This document shows, piece by piece, positions 53,271-62,665 of a stretch of DNA of 64,000 nucleotides. The stretch lies in NCBI GenBank assembly GCA_028290545.1, contig JAQGJP010000103.1:51240-115239 (forward strand). The letters are read 5' to 3'. Below the pieces are notes generated by a model. That model did no database searches, was not told where the DNA came from, and saw only the letters and a list, made by a program, of their open reading frames with translations. How positions within the stretch are numbered: the stretch's first letter is position 1; each line of letters opens with the position of its first letter. The DNA is from Rhizobium sp. Its GTDB lineage: Bacteria > Pseudomonadota > Alphaproteobacteria > Rhizobiales > Rhizobiaceae. Made by a program: the position numbers and the translations under genes.

Positions 53271-55808
53271 CTAAAAAATGAGTACCTGGCCGATATCCCG
53301 CTTGCGAACCACGCCGATGGCGATCGACAGGATCAGGACAAGGCCCTGGATGCCCGGGAGCGCCTGGCTGGAGATTCCGATCAGGATAAGGCCGTTCGAT
53401 AGGGAAGCGAGGAACAATGCCGCCACCACTGTCCCCACGACATTCAGCTCGCCCGCCCGCGACAACGTGCTGCCGAGAAAGGCCGCTGCGAGTGCGCTGA
53501 TGAGGAAGTCAATGCCCGTGGCCAGCGCCGATGCGCCATAGGAATAGGACGCAAGCACAACGCCGGAAAGCCCGATCACCAATCCGCCAAGAACGAAGGA
53601 GGCCAGCGCATACCGTAGCTGCCCGACACCCCGGAGCGCGGCGGCCGGCAGGTTCTGTCCGACCGCATACATTCTGAGGCCAAGCCGGGTGCGCTTCAGC
53701 ACGAAATGGAGGATCGCCGTTGCGACCACCAGCAGGATGAAGACAAAGGGCAGCGGGCCGATATAGCCCTGACCGATGAAGAAAAAGTCGGGCCGGTCTC
53801 CGAGCGTCAGCGCCTGCCCGCCATTATAAAGCAGGGTGGCGCCCATAGCCAGGAACATGACGCCGAGCGTGGCCACGAATGGGGGCATGCCGAAGGCCAT
53901 GACCAAAGCCGCGTTGATGGCTCCGACAGCCATTCCGGTCGCCCCGCCAATTGCTAGGGCCGCTGCGGAACCCCATCCCGCGATCAGCGCTCCGGCCGCG
54001 AGGTTGGCGGTCAGCTGGCTCACGGCCCCGGCGGCGAGATCAAGGCCTCCTGCAATCAGAACCACCGTCAGTCCGAGTGCAATGAAGGCGAGAACGCTGC
54101 CCTGCTTGAGCACGTCGAAGATATTGCCCAGGTAAAGAAACTGCGGGGCCCCAATGGCGATGACTGCGAGGATCAGGCCCATGCTGCCGATCGTTCCCCA
54201 TCGGGTCAGTAGCGTCGTCGCCTCCGGTCTTGCCGGTGCGGCCGCTGGATCTGCCTTTCCCGCCTCCGGCCGGCCGGCGATCTCGACTGCGCCCGACGCC
54301 CAGTAGAGCAGCGTTTCCGGATTCACCTCCGGCCGCTCCAGCAAAGTGTTGATCCTGCCCTTGTGCATCACGGCGACGCGATCGCACATGCCGCTGATCT
54401 CCTCGAAATCCGAGGAGATGAAAATTACAGCCGCGCCGCGCCGCGCCAGTTCCACCATCTGCTTATAGATCTCGACCTTCGAGCCCACATCGACGCCGGT
54501 GGTGGGTTCATCGAACAGAAAAATCTCGCTGTCAGTGGTCAGCCAGCGGCCGATCACAATCTTCTGCTGGTTGCCGCCCGACAGGAAACGCGTCAGCTGG
54601 CCGATGTTCGGCGGCAGGATGCCGAGCCGCTGCACCAGTTCGCTGGCTGCTTGTCCCTCGCGCCGCAGGTCGAGCGCACCAAACTTCGTCCAATGCGAAA
54701 TGTTGGGCAGCGTCAGATTTTCGCGCACCGTCATGTCGGTGATCAGGCCCTCGTGGCGCCGGTCTTCGGGAATGAGCGCGAAGCCTTGGCGCTTGGCGTC
54801 ACGCGGATTGCCGGGAGCGGACGGCTGTCCGGCCACGGTCACGGTGCCGCCATGCCTCGGAATGGCGCCGATCAGGGCCATGGCCAGTTCCGATCTGCCG
54901 GCGCCGACAAGCCCGGCAATGCCGAAAATCTCACCGCGGCGCACGCTGAGGCTGACGCCGAGAACCGCACGCCCCTCGCGCAGATCCTTGATTTCCAGCA
55001 GTGTTTCCCCGATCGGCACGTCCTCTTTCGGATAGAGCTGCGAGATTTCGCGCCCCACCATCATCTTGACGATGTCGGCGCGCGAAGTTCCGGCGGCCGG
55101 CAGGGTGGCGATCAGTTTCCCATCGCGGAGAATGGTGATGCGGTCAACGAGATCCAGGACCTCGTCGAGGTAATGCGAAATATAGATGATGGTGACGCCG
55201 TCGTTGCTCAGCGATCGAATGATGCTGAACAGAAGTTCCGCCTCCTTCTCGCTCAGCGATGCGGTCGGCTCGTCAAGGATCAGCACCTTCGGGTCGCGCA
55301 GCAGCGCGGCGGCGATCGCGACCTGCTCCCGCTGGGCAACCGTGAGGTCACGAACAAGCGTATCTGCGGAAAACGACGCGCCAACACGCTGCAGCGCCTT
55401 GCCGACAGCCTGCCTCATGGTGTTGAGGTCGAGAATGCCACCAGGACCGACAATTTCATTGCCCAGATAGGCGTTGCAGGTCACATCCAGCTGGGCGACG
55501 AGCTGCTGGTCCTGATGCACGATGGCAATGCCGTTCTGCTCGGCGTCGCGGGGATCGCGCATCTGCACCGGGCGGCCGTCCACCAGGACCTCGCCGCCAT
55601 CCGGCTGGTAAACGCCTGTCAGGATCTTGACGAGGGTCGACTTGCCGGCGCCGTTCTGCCCGAGCAGGGCATGGATTTCACCCTTCCTGACCGAATACGA
55701 AACGCCGGAGAGGGCAACGACGCCGGGAAATTCCTTATTGATCGAGCGACACTCGATCTGGGGCGGAGAAGTCTCCTCCGGCGTGACCTCGGATAAGCGC
55801 AAAGCCAT
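53271..55808 (-). CDS. Fused ribose-type ABC ATPase (two NBDs) and permease
   Basis: A single 845-residue chain joins an RbsA-like double ATPase (about 1-510) to an RbsC-like permease (about 545-845). NBD1 has LLGQNGAGKSTLV, a weak signature (LTVAQREQVAIAAAL) and LILDEPTASLSEKE. NBD2 has the degenerate Walker A usual for RbsA (GLVGAGRSELA), LSGGNQQKIVIGRWL and LFDEPTTGVDVGSK. The permease half contains KQGSVLAFIALGLTVVLIAGGLDLAAGAVSQ and SRAGELNVVGTVVAALFLA. The linker (about 510-545) is Ala/Pro-rich. It is followed by a second, separate permease, so the complex would be asymmetric: fused plus free permease. Confidence 0.88.
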   Translation of the reverse strand: MALRLSEVTPEETSPPQIECRSINKEFPGVVALSGVSYSVRKGEIHALLGQNGAGKSTLVKILTGVYQPDGGEVLVDGRPVQMRDPRDAEQNGIAIVHQDQQLVAQLDVTCNAYLGNEIVGPGGILDLNTMRQAVGKALQRVGASFSADTLVRDLTVAQREQVAIAAALLRDPKVLILDEPTASLSEKEAELLFSIIRSLSNDGVTIIYISHYLDEVLDLVDRITILRDGKLIATLPAAGTSRADIVKMMVGREISQLYPKEDVPIGETLLEIKDLREGRAVLGVSLSVRRGEIFGIAGLVGAGRSELAMALIGAIPRHGGTVTVAGQPSAPGNPRDAKRQGFALIPEDRRHEGLITDMTVRENLTLPNISHWTKFGALDLRREGQAASELVQRLGILPPNIGQLTRFLSGGNQQKIVIGRWLTTDSEIFLFDEPTTGVDVGSKVEIYKQMVELARRGAAVIFISSDFEEISGMCDRVAVMHKGRINTLLERPEVNPETLLYWASGAVEIAGRPEAGKADPAAAPARPEATTLLTRWGTIGSMGLILAVIAIGAPQFLYLGNIFDVLKQGSVLAFIALGLTVVLIAGGLDLAAGAVSQLTANLAAGALIAGWGSAAALAIGGATGMAVGAINAALVMAFGMPPFVATLGVMFLAMGATLLYNGGQALTLGDRPDFFFIGQGYIGPLPFVFILLVVATAILHFVLKRTRLGLRMYAVGQNLPAAALRGVGQLRYALASFVLGGLVIGLSGVVLASYSYGASALATGIDFLISALAAAFLGSTLSRAGELNVVGTVVAALFLASLSNGLILIGISSQALPGIQGLVLILSIAIGVVRKRDIGQVLIF

Positions 55809-55876
55809 GGTTCATTCTCGCGGATACTGGAAGACGGGCGAAGGGCGACAGTAAGGACGCCCCTCGCGCATCTTAT

Positions 55877-56923
55877 TTAGGGAAGGATCGGATGAGTGAT
55901 GAGAAGCTCGCCATCCTGCGGCCAGCGCTTTTCGACATCGGCCCGGGAAATACTCAGTTCTTCCCACACTTTATCGCCCCAGCGCTTTTCGGCAGCCGCC
56001 ACGCCATTGGCGTGAGTTGCAAGCCAGGCATTGGTGAAGATCGTGCTGGGAAATGTCTTTTGCCCGTCGATAGCCTTGATGAGCGTTTCGGCGGCCAGTG
56101 AACCGATCCGCGGCACATCCTGGACGACCGTTGCTACGAACGGGCTATTTTCATCGAGAAGCATCTGAAACCCGACACGGTCTCCATCGATGGATGCGAC
56201 CTTGATTTCGTTGCGGTTGTTGCGGCGGATCGCTTCAACGGCCCCCGACACCAGGAGGTCGTAGGCGCCCCAGACGGCTGAAATGCTGCCGGGTTCGGGA
56301 TTGGCGGTCAGCAGATCCTCCATCTGTGCCTGCACTTTGGCGGCGCTATGCTCCGTCGGCACTTCATGCAGAATGACCTTCGGATAGTCCTTCACCATGG
56401 CTTCGAGAATGCGCTTGCGGGTTTCGAGCAGCGGTGCGCCCGGTACCCAGAACACGTAGACGTCGCCTTTGTAGTCGATGCTCGACAGCAAGGCGCGCGT
56501 CATCATCTCGCCCATCATTGCTTCGTCGCCGCCGACGTCGGACAGCGCCCCTTCGGTCTTCGAGCCGACCGAGGTGGTGATAACCGGTATGCCGGCCGCA
56601 TTGGCCTTCGCCACCACCGGGAGCAGTTGCTGAGCGTCGCCCAGCTGGACGATGATCCCGGCCACGCCGGAATTGATCAGGCTCTCGATATTTTCATTAT
56701 GCTTGCGGGGGTCGGTGCCGCCGTCGGTGACGACAACCTGGGCACCCTGAGCCTCGAGCACCTTGGTAGCGCCGGCAATGATATCCCGGTTGTAGTCGTT
56801 GGTGATTTCTCGGGCGGCGATGCCGATTTTCTTGCCCGTCAGCGACTGCGCAGTCGCCGCCATTGGCGTCAATGCAACAGCTACCGACAGCGCGGTAGCG
56901 CTCAGTATTTTCAACAAATTCAT
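55877..56923 (-). CDS. Ribose-type ABC solute-binding protein
   Basis: The 348-residue protein has a Sec signal (LLKILSATALSVAVALTPMAATAQS) and the type-I periplasmic binding fold of RbsB-like proteins (KIGIAAREITNDYNRDIIAGATKVLEAQGAQVVVTDGGTDPRKHNENIESLINSGVAGIIV). A strong GGGAGG precedes the ATG. It is the first gene of the minus-strand importer operon. A palindrome upstream (56973-56986) may be its operator. Confidence 0.87.
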   Translation of the reverse strand: MNLLKILSATALSVAVALTPMAATAQSLTGKKIGIAAREITNDYNRDIIAGATKVLEAQGAQVVVTDGGTDPRKHNENIESLINSGVAGIIVQLGDAQQLLPVVAKANAAGIPVITTSVGSKTEGALSDVGGDEAMMGEMMTRALLSSIDYKGDVYVFWVPGAPLLETRKRILEAMVKDYPKVILHEVPTEHSAAKVQAQMEDLLTANPEPGSISAVWGAYDLLVSGAVEAIRRNNRNEIKVASIDGDRVGFQMLLDENSPFVATVVQDVPRIGSLAAETLIKAIDGQKTFPSTIFTNAWLATHANGVAAAEKRWGDKVWEELSISRADVEKRWPQDGELLITHPILP

Positions 56924-56972
56924 TTCGTGTCCTCCCTGACACCTAGGCCACCATAGTGACCTCCTCCAAACC

Positions 56973-56986
56973 CGATCATTTGATCG
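56973..56986. promoter_or_regulatory. Palindrome upstream of the ribose-type operon
   Basis: CGATCATTTGATCG is a perfect 6-bp inverted repeat with a TT spacer, 50 bases before the binding-protein start. Related TTTGATC words recur near 57184-57217. Likely a repressor site; the regulator is not identified. Confidence 0.4.
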
Positions 56987-57361
56987 AATATTAAATATCT
57001 ATTCACCGTCTTAATGCTTGTCAATCGATTTTGTTCTGACGGCTAAACGGTGAGAACGTACGCTCTGCTCAATTTAATACATAAAAATCGGGGATTTTGT
57101 GCCCCAGAGCCTCAATGTTGCCCATGATGCGCGTAATGCTTCTGAATGAAGTGGTCGCGGCCGCTTGAGAATGACTGCCATGTGCATGATGCTTTTGATC
57201 ATAGTGAGTTCGTTTGATCGATTGCTTACACCTCGCATTCAAAGCTCTCGTCAGAGAAGGTGGCGGGCTGCGCCCTCACCGTCTCGAACAAAACGATGAA
57301 TTGGCGGTCCAGCTTTTGAGGTTTGCCCGACGGCCAGGCAGCTACAGCGTTCTCAGATGTC
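56987..57361. other. Intergenic region between importer and LysR
   Basis: About 375 bases without a supported gene. The first 100 bases are AT-rich and would contain the importer promoter. Two further TTTGATC words lie near 57184 and 57211. The last part reads weakly in several frames. Confidence 0.35.
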
Positions 57362-58231
57362 TCAGTCGCCTTTACAGAGACATTCGATCAGGGAAAGCCG
57401 TTCTGCAAAATTGGGCCGACTGCGTTGCCACGTCAGCCAGTATCCTGATTCCATTGGCAGTGTCTGTGGTGTGAGACGCGTCAATGCGCCAGTTGAGATC
57501 GAACGTGAACAGAGAGGGAGGGAGGCCAACAAAACACCGGCACCGGCCTCGGCTGCCCGTAAAGCCTGTACGAATGTGTCAAAGCGCAGGACAGGCACGT
57601 TCATCGGCTGCATGTCGACTGCATTGCACCAATCCCGCCAGCCGATGCGTGGACCTGACGTCGCAATTTGCGGCAGGGCGCGCCAATCCTGCGATGGGCA
57701 GCCCAACAACACTGGGGCCGCAACAGGCGCAAGCTCTTCGCGGAAAAGCCGCCGAGAATCTCTTCCTGTCCAGTTTCCTTCGCCAAAGCGAATTTCGAAA
57801 TCGGCTTCGGATCGATCGTAGTCCGGCAGATTCTGGATCGTCTCAAAAGCCAATTGAACATGGGGTAGACGCTCGGCAATCCGGGTCAGTCTGGGAATGA
57901 TCCACAACTCGATGACCGAGGTGGATGCAGCGATGACAATCTTGCGACGCGGCGCTTCGAAGAGATTGGCCGCGCTATGGAGGAGAAGGGTCAACGCAGT
58001 CTGCACATGCGGCAGCCACGCCTCACCCTGTGTCGAAAGCGTCACGCCCCGCGGCTGCCGATTGAATAGCTGGGTTCCAATACGCAGTTCCAGCTTTCGG
58101 ATGCGTTGGCTGACCGCCGCCTGGGTCAGGCCGAGTTCGTCAGCGGCCGCGGTAAAACTGCCCAGCCTGGCGGCCGCCTCGAAAACGCGCACCCATTCCA
58201 GCGGCGGCAGGGCATGCAGGCTTTTACCCAT
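57362..58231 (-). CDS. LysR-family regulator, GcvA-like
   Basis: The protein has a LysR helix-turn-helix with the GcvA-type opening (LPPLEWVRVFEAAARLGSFTAAADELGLTQAAVSQRIRKLELRIGTQLFNRQPRGVTLSTQGE). ATG 58231 gives 289 residues; in-frame ATGs at 58303 and 58312 are possible and would overlap the neighbour's upstream region. It is divergent from the TmpA/TmpB-like pair and is the likely regulator of that pair, perhaps responding to the phosphonate or a breakdown product. Confidence 0.84.
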   Translation of the reverse strand: MGKSLHALPPLEWVRVFEAAARLGSFTAAADELGLTQAAVSQRIRKLELRIGTQLFNRQPRGVTLSTQGEAWLPHVQTALTLLLHSAANLFEAPRRKIVIAASTSVIELWIIPRLTRIAERLPHVQLAFETIQNLPDYDRSEADFEIRFGEGNWTGRDSRRLFREELAPVAAPVLLGCPSQDWRALPQIATSGPRIGWRDWCNAVDMQPMNVPVLRFDTFVQALRAAEAGAGVLLASLPLCSRSISTGALTRLTPQTLPMESGYWLTWQRSRPNFAERLSLIECLCKGD

Positions 58232-58242
58232 AAGCAATTTGA

Positions 58243-59483
<1,241 letters not shown>

Positions 59484-59484
<1 letters not shown>

Positions 59485-60095
59485 TGACCATGTCCAATAA
59501 AGGCGCGCTCGCGCGCGAAACGATCGTCGCGTTCCTTGGCGATATCTTCAGGCGTCGTGGCGGCGAGGAATATCTCGGTGAGCCCGTGACAATGGCCGAG
59601 CATATGCTGCAAGGCGCGCATCTAGCCGAGCTGCAGGGGGAAGACGAGATCATCGTCGTTGCCGCTCTGCTTCATGACATTGGCCATTTCACCAGCGAGT
59701 TCGGCATGTTTTCGATGGAAGATACGCACGACAAGCATCACGAAGAGGCGGGGGCAGAGGTTCTCGATGCATTTTTTCCAAGTCTCGTGATTGACTGCGT
59801 TCGTCTGCACGTCGCCGCCAAACGCTACATCTGCGCCACTGACCCGACATATTTCTCGGAGCTTTCAGCCGCCTCCATTCATTCCCTCAAGCTGCAGGGA
59901 GGACCGATGAACCCGGACGAGATTGCATCGTTCGAGAAGAACCCGAACGTCAAGGAAATCGTGCGGGTTCGTCGCTTCGACGATGCCGGCAAGGTCGCCG
60001 GCCTGATGACCCCGAATTTCGATCACTACGCTCCGATGATCCAAAGAACCGTCGACAAACATTTCGGCACTGATCCAGATTCAGCAACTATGTAA
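59484..60095 (+). CDS. tmpB: TmpB/PhnZ-like HD-domain mixed-valent diiron oxygenase
   Basis: The 203-residue protein looks like an HD phosphohydrolase but has the oxygenase signature: Y30-x-x-E33 near the N-terminus, H40, H64-D65, H68, H86, H109, K113 and D166/D167. These match the spacing of the iron ligands and substrate-binding residues of PhnZ. PhnZ/TmpB oxygenases cleave the C-P bond of an alpha-hydroxy aminoethylphosphonate to give an amino acid plus phosphate; for TmpB the products are glycine betaine and phosphate. Its start overlaps the tmpA stop. The final codons form the start of a 60-bp repeat. Confidence 0.75.
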
Positions 60096-60149
60096 GAAAG
60101 GCGACGGGAAACCTGACATCGAATCCTGTAAGGAAACCGTGTCAGGTTA
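60090..60149. repeat. 60-bp direct repeat, copy 1
   Basis: This copy matches 60770-60829 at 53 of 60 positions with no gaps. Each contains a near-palindrome with CTGACA and TGTCAG arms (AACCTGACA ... TGTCAGGTT here). It begins at the last codons of the TmpB-like gene. Confidence 0.65.
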
Positions 60150-60173
60150 CCACACCGCTGACAGTCGGTGTCG

Positions 60174-60614
60174 TCAACTTCTGCGCCATACGTAACGGAC
60201 ATCTGGCTCGCGCTCCTCGTTGCGTAAGCCATCGGTCAGTTCGGCGGCCACAAACCCCCGGCGTTCGTAAAACTCCCGTGCCGCGTTGTTCCTCTGGAAG
60301 GTCCATAGCTGAAGTTCAGAGAAAAGCGTTTGCGCAACGTCCAGCAATGCGCCGCCAATGCCTCGCCCCTGTTGGTCCGGAAGCACATAGAGCTGATCAA
60401 CCCAACCCTGGCGAAAAGCGATGAAGCCAATCAGGTCATCGCCGTCAAATGAACCCCAGACCTCGCATTCGTTGAAGACCACATTTGCAAAGTACCACCG
60501 ATCTTCTTCTGGTGTGTGCAAGCCAGCCAGCCACGGCAAACGATCATCAAAGGTCGCCCGCAGCACTTTCGCGGCACTTTCTGCATCGGAAATGGCAATC
60601 CGTTTGGGGGGCAT
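60174..60614 (-). CDS. GNAT-family N-acetyltransferase
   Basis: The protein has the GNAT core: VDQLYVLPDQQGRGIGGALLD (acetyl-CoA loop Q/R-x-x-G-x-G/A) and LWTFQRNNAAREFYERRGFV. ATG 60614 gives 146 residues, the usual size; an in-frame ATG at 60755 would add a 47-residue leader without a ribosome site. The gene sits between two 60-bp direct repeats and is antisense to its neighbours, as if inserted as a unit. Substrate unknown. Confidence 0.82.
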   Translation of the reverse strand: MPPKRIAISDAESAAKVLRATFDDRLPWLAGLHTPEEDRWYFANVVFNECEVWGSFDGDDLIGFIAFRQGWVDQLYVLPDQQGRGIGGALLDVAQTLFSELQLWTFQRNNAAREFYERRGFVAAELTDGLRNEEREPDVRYVWRRS

Positions 60615-60769
60615 GCTGCCGGGTATCAGATCGATGAGAGCTTCGCAATCTCCCCGCACGCCCAAGCGTGTGGGTTCTCTGAGGGACCCGCCGATTTCGC
60701 TCACAAATAAGCGCTTGTCCAATTCTGCCGATACCGCAGAAACGAAACCATCCATATGAGACCAGGTGA

Positions 60770-60829
60770 ATGTAATAAAAATGACGGGAAATCTGACATC
60801 GAATCCTGTAGGGAAACCATGTCAGGTTA
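60770..60829. repeat. 60-bp direct repeat, copy 2
   Basis: Second copy of the element at 60090-60149, 680 bases downstream in the same orientation, on the far side of the acetyltransferase gene. It contains the CTGACA/TGTCAG arms but has a mismatch in the outer stem. Confidence 0.65.
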
Positions 60830-60897
60830 TTGCAGCCCCAATCGCTATATCTGATAATGTCCTTTACCATATGTAGGACGAAAAATCGGTTTATTTT

Positions 60898-61200
60898 CAG
60901 TGGTAAATCCCGCCTTTTTGACGGGGTTTGGTGGTAGAATTTGCGCGGCCGTCTTCAGTTTCCGTGCGGGCGTGATGCCCATATTGGGCTGTTCGTTGTC
61001 TTAGGTCCATAGCCTGCGCGGGGAAGTCTGTGCCTGCCCGATGCTTTCAATGATGTGTTGGTCGAGCCATGCGTGTCCAACCGTGCGGTCATGGCGCTCG
61101 CATAGGCGTTCCTCTGCGGCTTGCGAGCCGGATATGGCTTAACGCAGTGCCTTGCTTCCCAGCCCATTCCAACAGTTCGCTGACGTATTCCTGGCAAAAG
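60898..61200 (-). pseudogene. IS3-family transposase OrfB C-terminal relic
   Basis: Read on the minus strand from 61200, the frames give QEYVSELLEWAGKQGTALSH, then HAWLDQHIIESIGQAQ, then DNEQPNMGITPARKLKTAAQ, all pieces of the conserved IS3 OrfB C-terminus with at least two frameshifts and an internal stop. The terminal sequence (CCCCGTCAAAAAGGCGGGAT on the minus strand) matches the ends at 26034 and 38101. Confidence 0.7.
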
Positions 61201-61242
61201 TGCGAGGCCGGGTCTCCGCGTATCATCGAGATCTCTACGCAG

Positions 61243-61272
61243 CCCCAAAGTTCCCAGCTGCGAACTTTGGGG
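61243..61272. other. parS-type partition site 1
   Basis: The 16-mer GTTCCCAGCTGCGAAC (61250-61265) fits GTT-N4-GC-N4-AAC, the parS form used by RepB of repABC plasmids. It is embedded in longer arms CCCCAAAGTTC / GAACTTTGGGG (61243-61253 and 61262-61272). It lies about 205 bases upstream of repA. Confidence 0.75.
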
Positions 61273-61278
61273 AGTGGA

Positions 61279-61294
61279 GTTGCCCGCGGGCAAC
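61279..61294. other. parS-type partition site 2
   Basis: GTTGCCCGCGGGCAAC is a perfect palindrome that also fits GTT-N4-GC-N4-AAC, flanked by GGA/TCC that extend it to 22 bp. It begins 29 bases after site 1. Confidence 0.7.
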
Positions 61295-61308
61295 TCCACT
61301 TTCAGCCA

Positions 61309-61324
61309 GTTGCCCGCGGGCAAC
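61309..61324. other. parS-type partition site 3
   Basis: A second copy of GTTGCCCGCGGGCAAC begins 30 bases after site 2. The roughly three-turn periodicity of the three sites suggests cooperative RepB loading on one face of the DNA. Confidence 0.7.
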
Positions 61325-61477
61325 ATTTGCCATTTGCCGTTACGGCAGAATCGCGATACCTCTGTAACTACGCAAAAGAGGAAAATTTCGAGTTTTTTGC
61401 GGAGTGCCTGGGTCATTAACGTTTCATTAAGCTTCTAGGCGAATAAAAGGGCTGCGAAAGCAAAAGAGGAAAGAATC

Positions 61478-62665
61478 GTGAATCGTCCGTTAAGCAGCCT
61501 TGAGTTTATGAGCGCGTTTTCCGCCAAGCTGGAGCATGCGCTGCAGAACCTGGCCATTGCCCAGTATCCACCAGACGCCAGACGAGAAATGCGCAAATTT
61601 TCCCCTACGGAAGTTGCGGCTCTGCTCGAGGTCACGGATGCATATGTGCGGCAGACCATTCTGAAGGAGCCGGGGATCACGCCTGAGATCAACAACCTCA
61701 ACGGTCGTCGTCACTATTCTCTGGACCAGATCCTCGAGCTGCGCCTTTTACTCGCTGAGCGCGGCCGTAAGAAGTGGATGAACCCGCGCAGGGCCGGGGA
61801 GGAAAAGTGCCAGATCCTCGCCGTGACCAACTTCAAGGGAGGATCGAGCAAGACCTCAACGACGATACACCTCGGTCACTACCTGGCTTTGAAAGGGTAT
61901 AGGGTGCTGGCCGTCGATCTCGATCCCCAGGCCTCGCTGACCGCTCTACACGGTACCCTGCCAGATTTCGATCCGCGGGAAGGCGAGACACTTTATGCAG
62001 CCATTCGTTTCGAGGACACAAAACCAACTCAGGACTTAATTCATCGCACCCACATCACCGGCTTCCATGTTATCTGCGCCGGGCTGGATCTCATCGAATT
62101 TGAGACGACAGTGGCTCTGGACATGAGCAAGCGCGGAGGCGTGAGCTTCCTCAGCCGGGTAACAAACGCATTGGAGCAGGTTGCCGATGACTACGATGTC
62201 ATTCTGATGGACTCCGCGCCATCGCTGAATTTCTTGACGCTGTCCTCGCTAACCGCAGCAACAGGGGTAATCATACCAGTGCCGGCGCATATGCTCGATG
62301 TTGACTCGACGGGGAAGTTTCTGGAGCTCGCTGCGAATTATATGCAGGTTCTCAGCGGGGCAGGGGCTCCAGCCAAATGGGATTTCGCAAAGTTCCTGGT
62401 GACCAAATTCGAACCTAATGACGCCCCACAAGCGAATATGATGGCGCTGATGCGACAGGTTTTCAGTGAAGATCTTCTGTTGAACATGGTCATAAAATCG
62501 ACCGCGGTGGCGGATGCCCTGACTTTCAAACAGAGTCTCTATGAGCTGCAGCGATCACGGTTCTCGGCACCAAAGACTTACGACCGGGCAATGGAATCGA
62601 TCAATGCCGCGAATGCCGAAATCGAGAAGCTTCTCTGGACAGCATGGGGGAGAGAATGGGCTTGA
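61478..62665 (+). CDS. repA: RepA, plasmid partition ATPase (ParA family)
   Basis: The 395-residue protein has an N-terminal DNA-binding region (KFSPTEVAALLEVTDAYVRQTILKEPG) and the ParA ATPase core: deviant Walker A NFKGGSSKTSTTIHLG (about residue 115), LAVDLDPQASLTALHG, and a Walker B-like YDVILMDSAPSLNFL. GTG 61478 is the start, preceded by GAGGAAAG. RepA drives segregation with RepB and autorepresses the operon. It is immediately downstream of three parS-type sites. Confidence 0.94.
   Translation: MNRPLSSLEFMSAFSAKLEHALQNLAIAQYPPDARREMRKFSPTEVAALLEVTDAYVRQTILKEPGITPEINNLNGRRHYSLDQILELRLLLAERGRKKWMNPRRAGEEKCQILAVTNFKGGSSKTSTTIHLGHYLALKGYRVLAVDLDPQASLTALHGTLPDFDPREGETLYAAIRFEDTKPTQDLIHRTHITGFHVICAGLDLIEFETTVALDMSKRGGVSFLSRVTNALEQVADDYDVILMDSAPSLNFLTLSSLTAATGVIIPVPAHMLDVDSTGKFLELAANYMQVLSGAGAPAKWDFAKFLVTKFEPNDAPQANMMALMRQVFSEDLLLNMVIKSTAVADALTFKQSLYELQRSRFSAPKTYDRAMESINAANAEIEKLLWTAWGREWA

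Noticed and set aside
54363..55796. Long plus-strand open frame (477 codons) opposite the ribose-type ATPase
   Set aside because: Composition is His/Arg/Gln-rich and domain-free; the minus strand encodes both NBDs.
60090..60829. Integron gene cassette with attC sites
   Set aside because: The repeats lack GTTRRRY/RYYYAAC core sites at their ends and no integrase is present.
60955..61416. Minus-strand 153-codon gene across the parS array
   Set aside because: Its frame mixes the IS3 relic with the palindromic parS sites; the real homology lies in other frames with stops.
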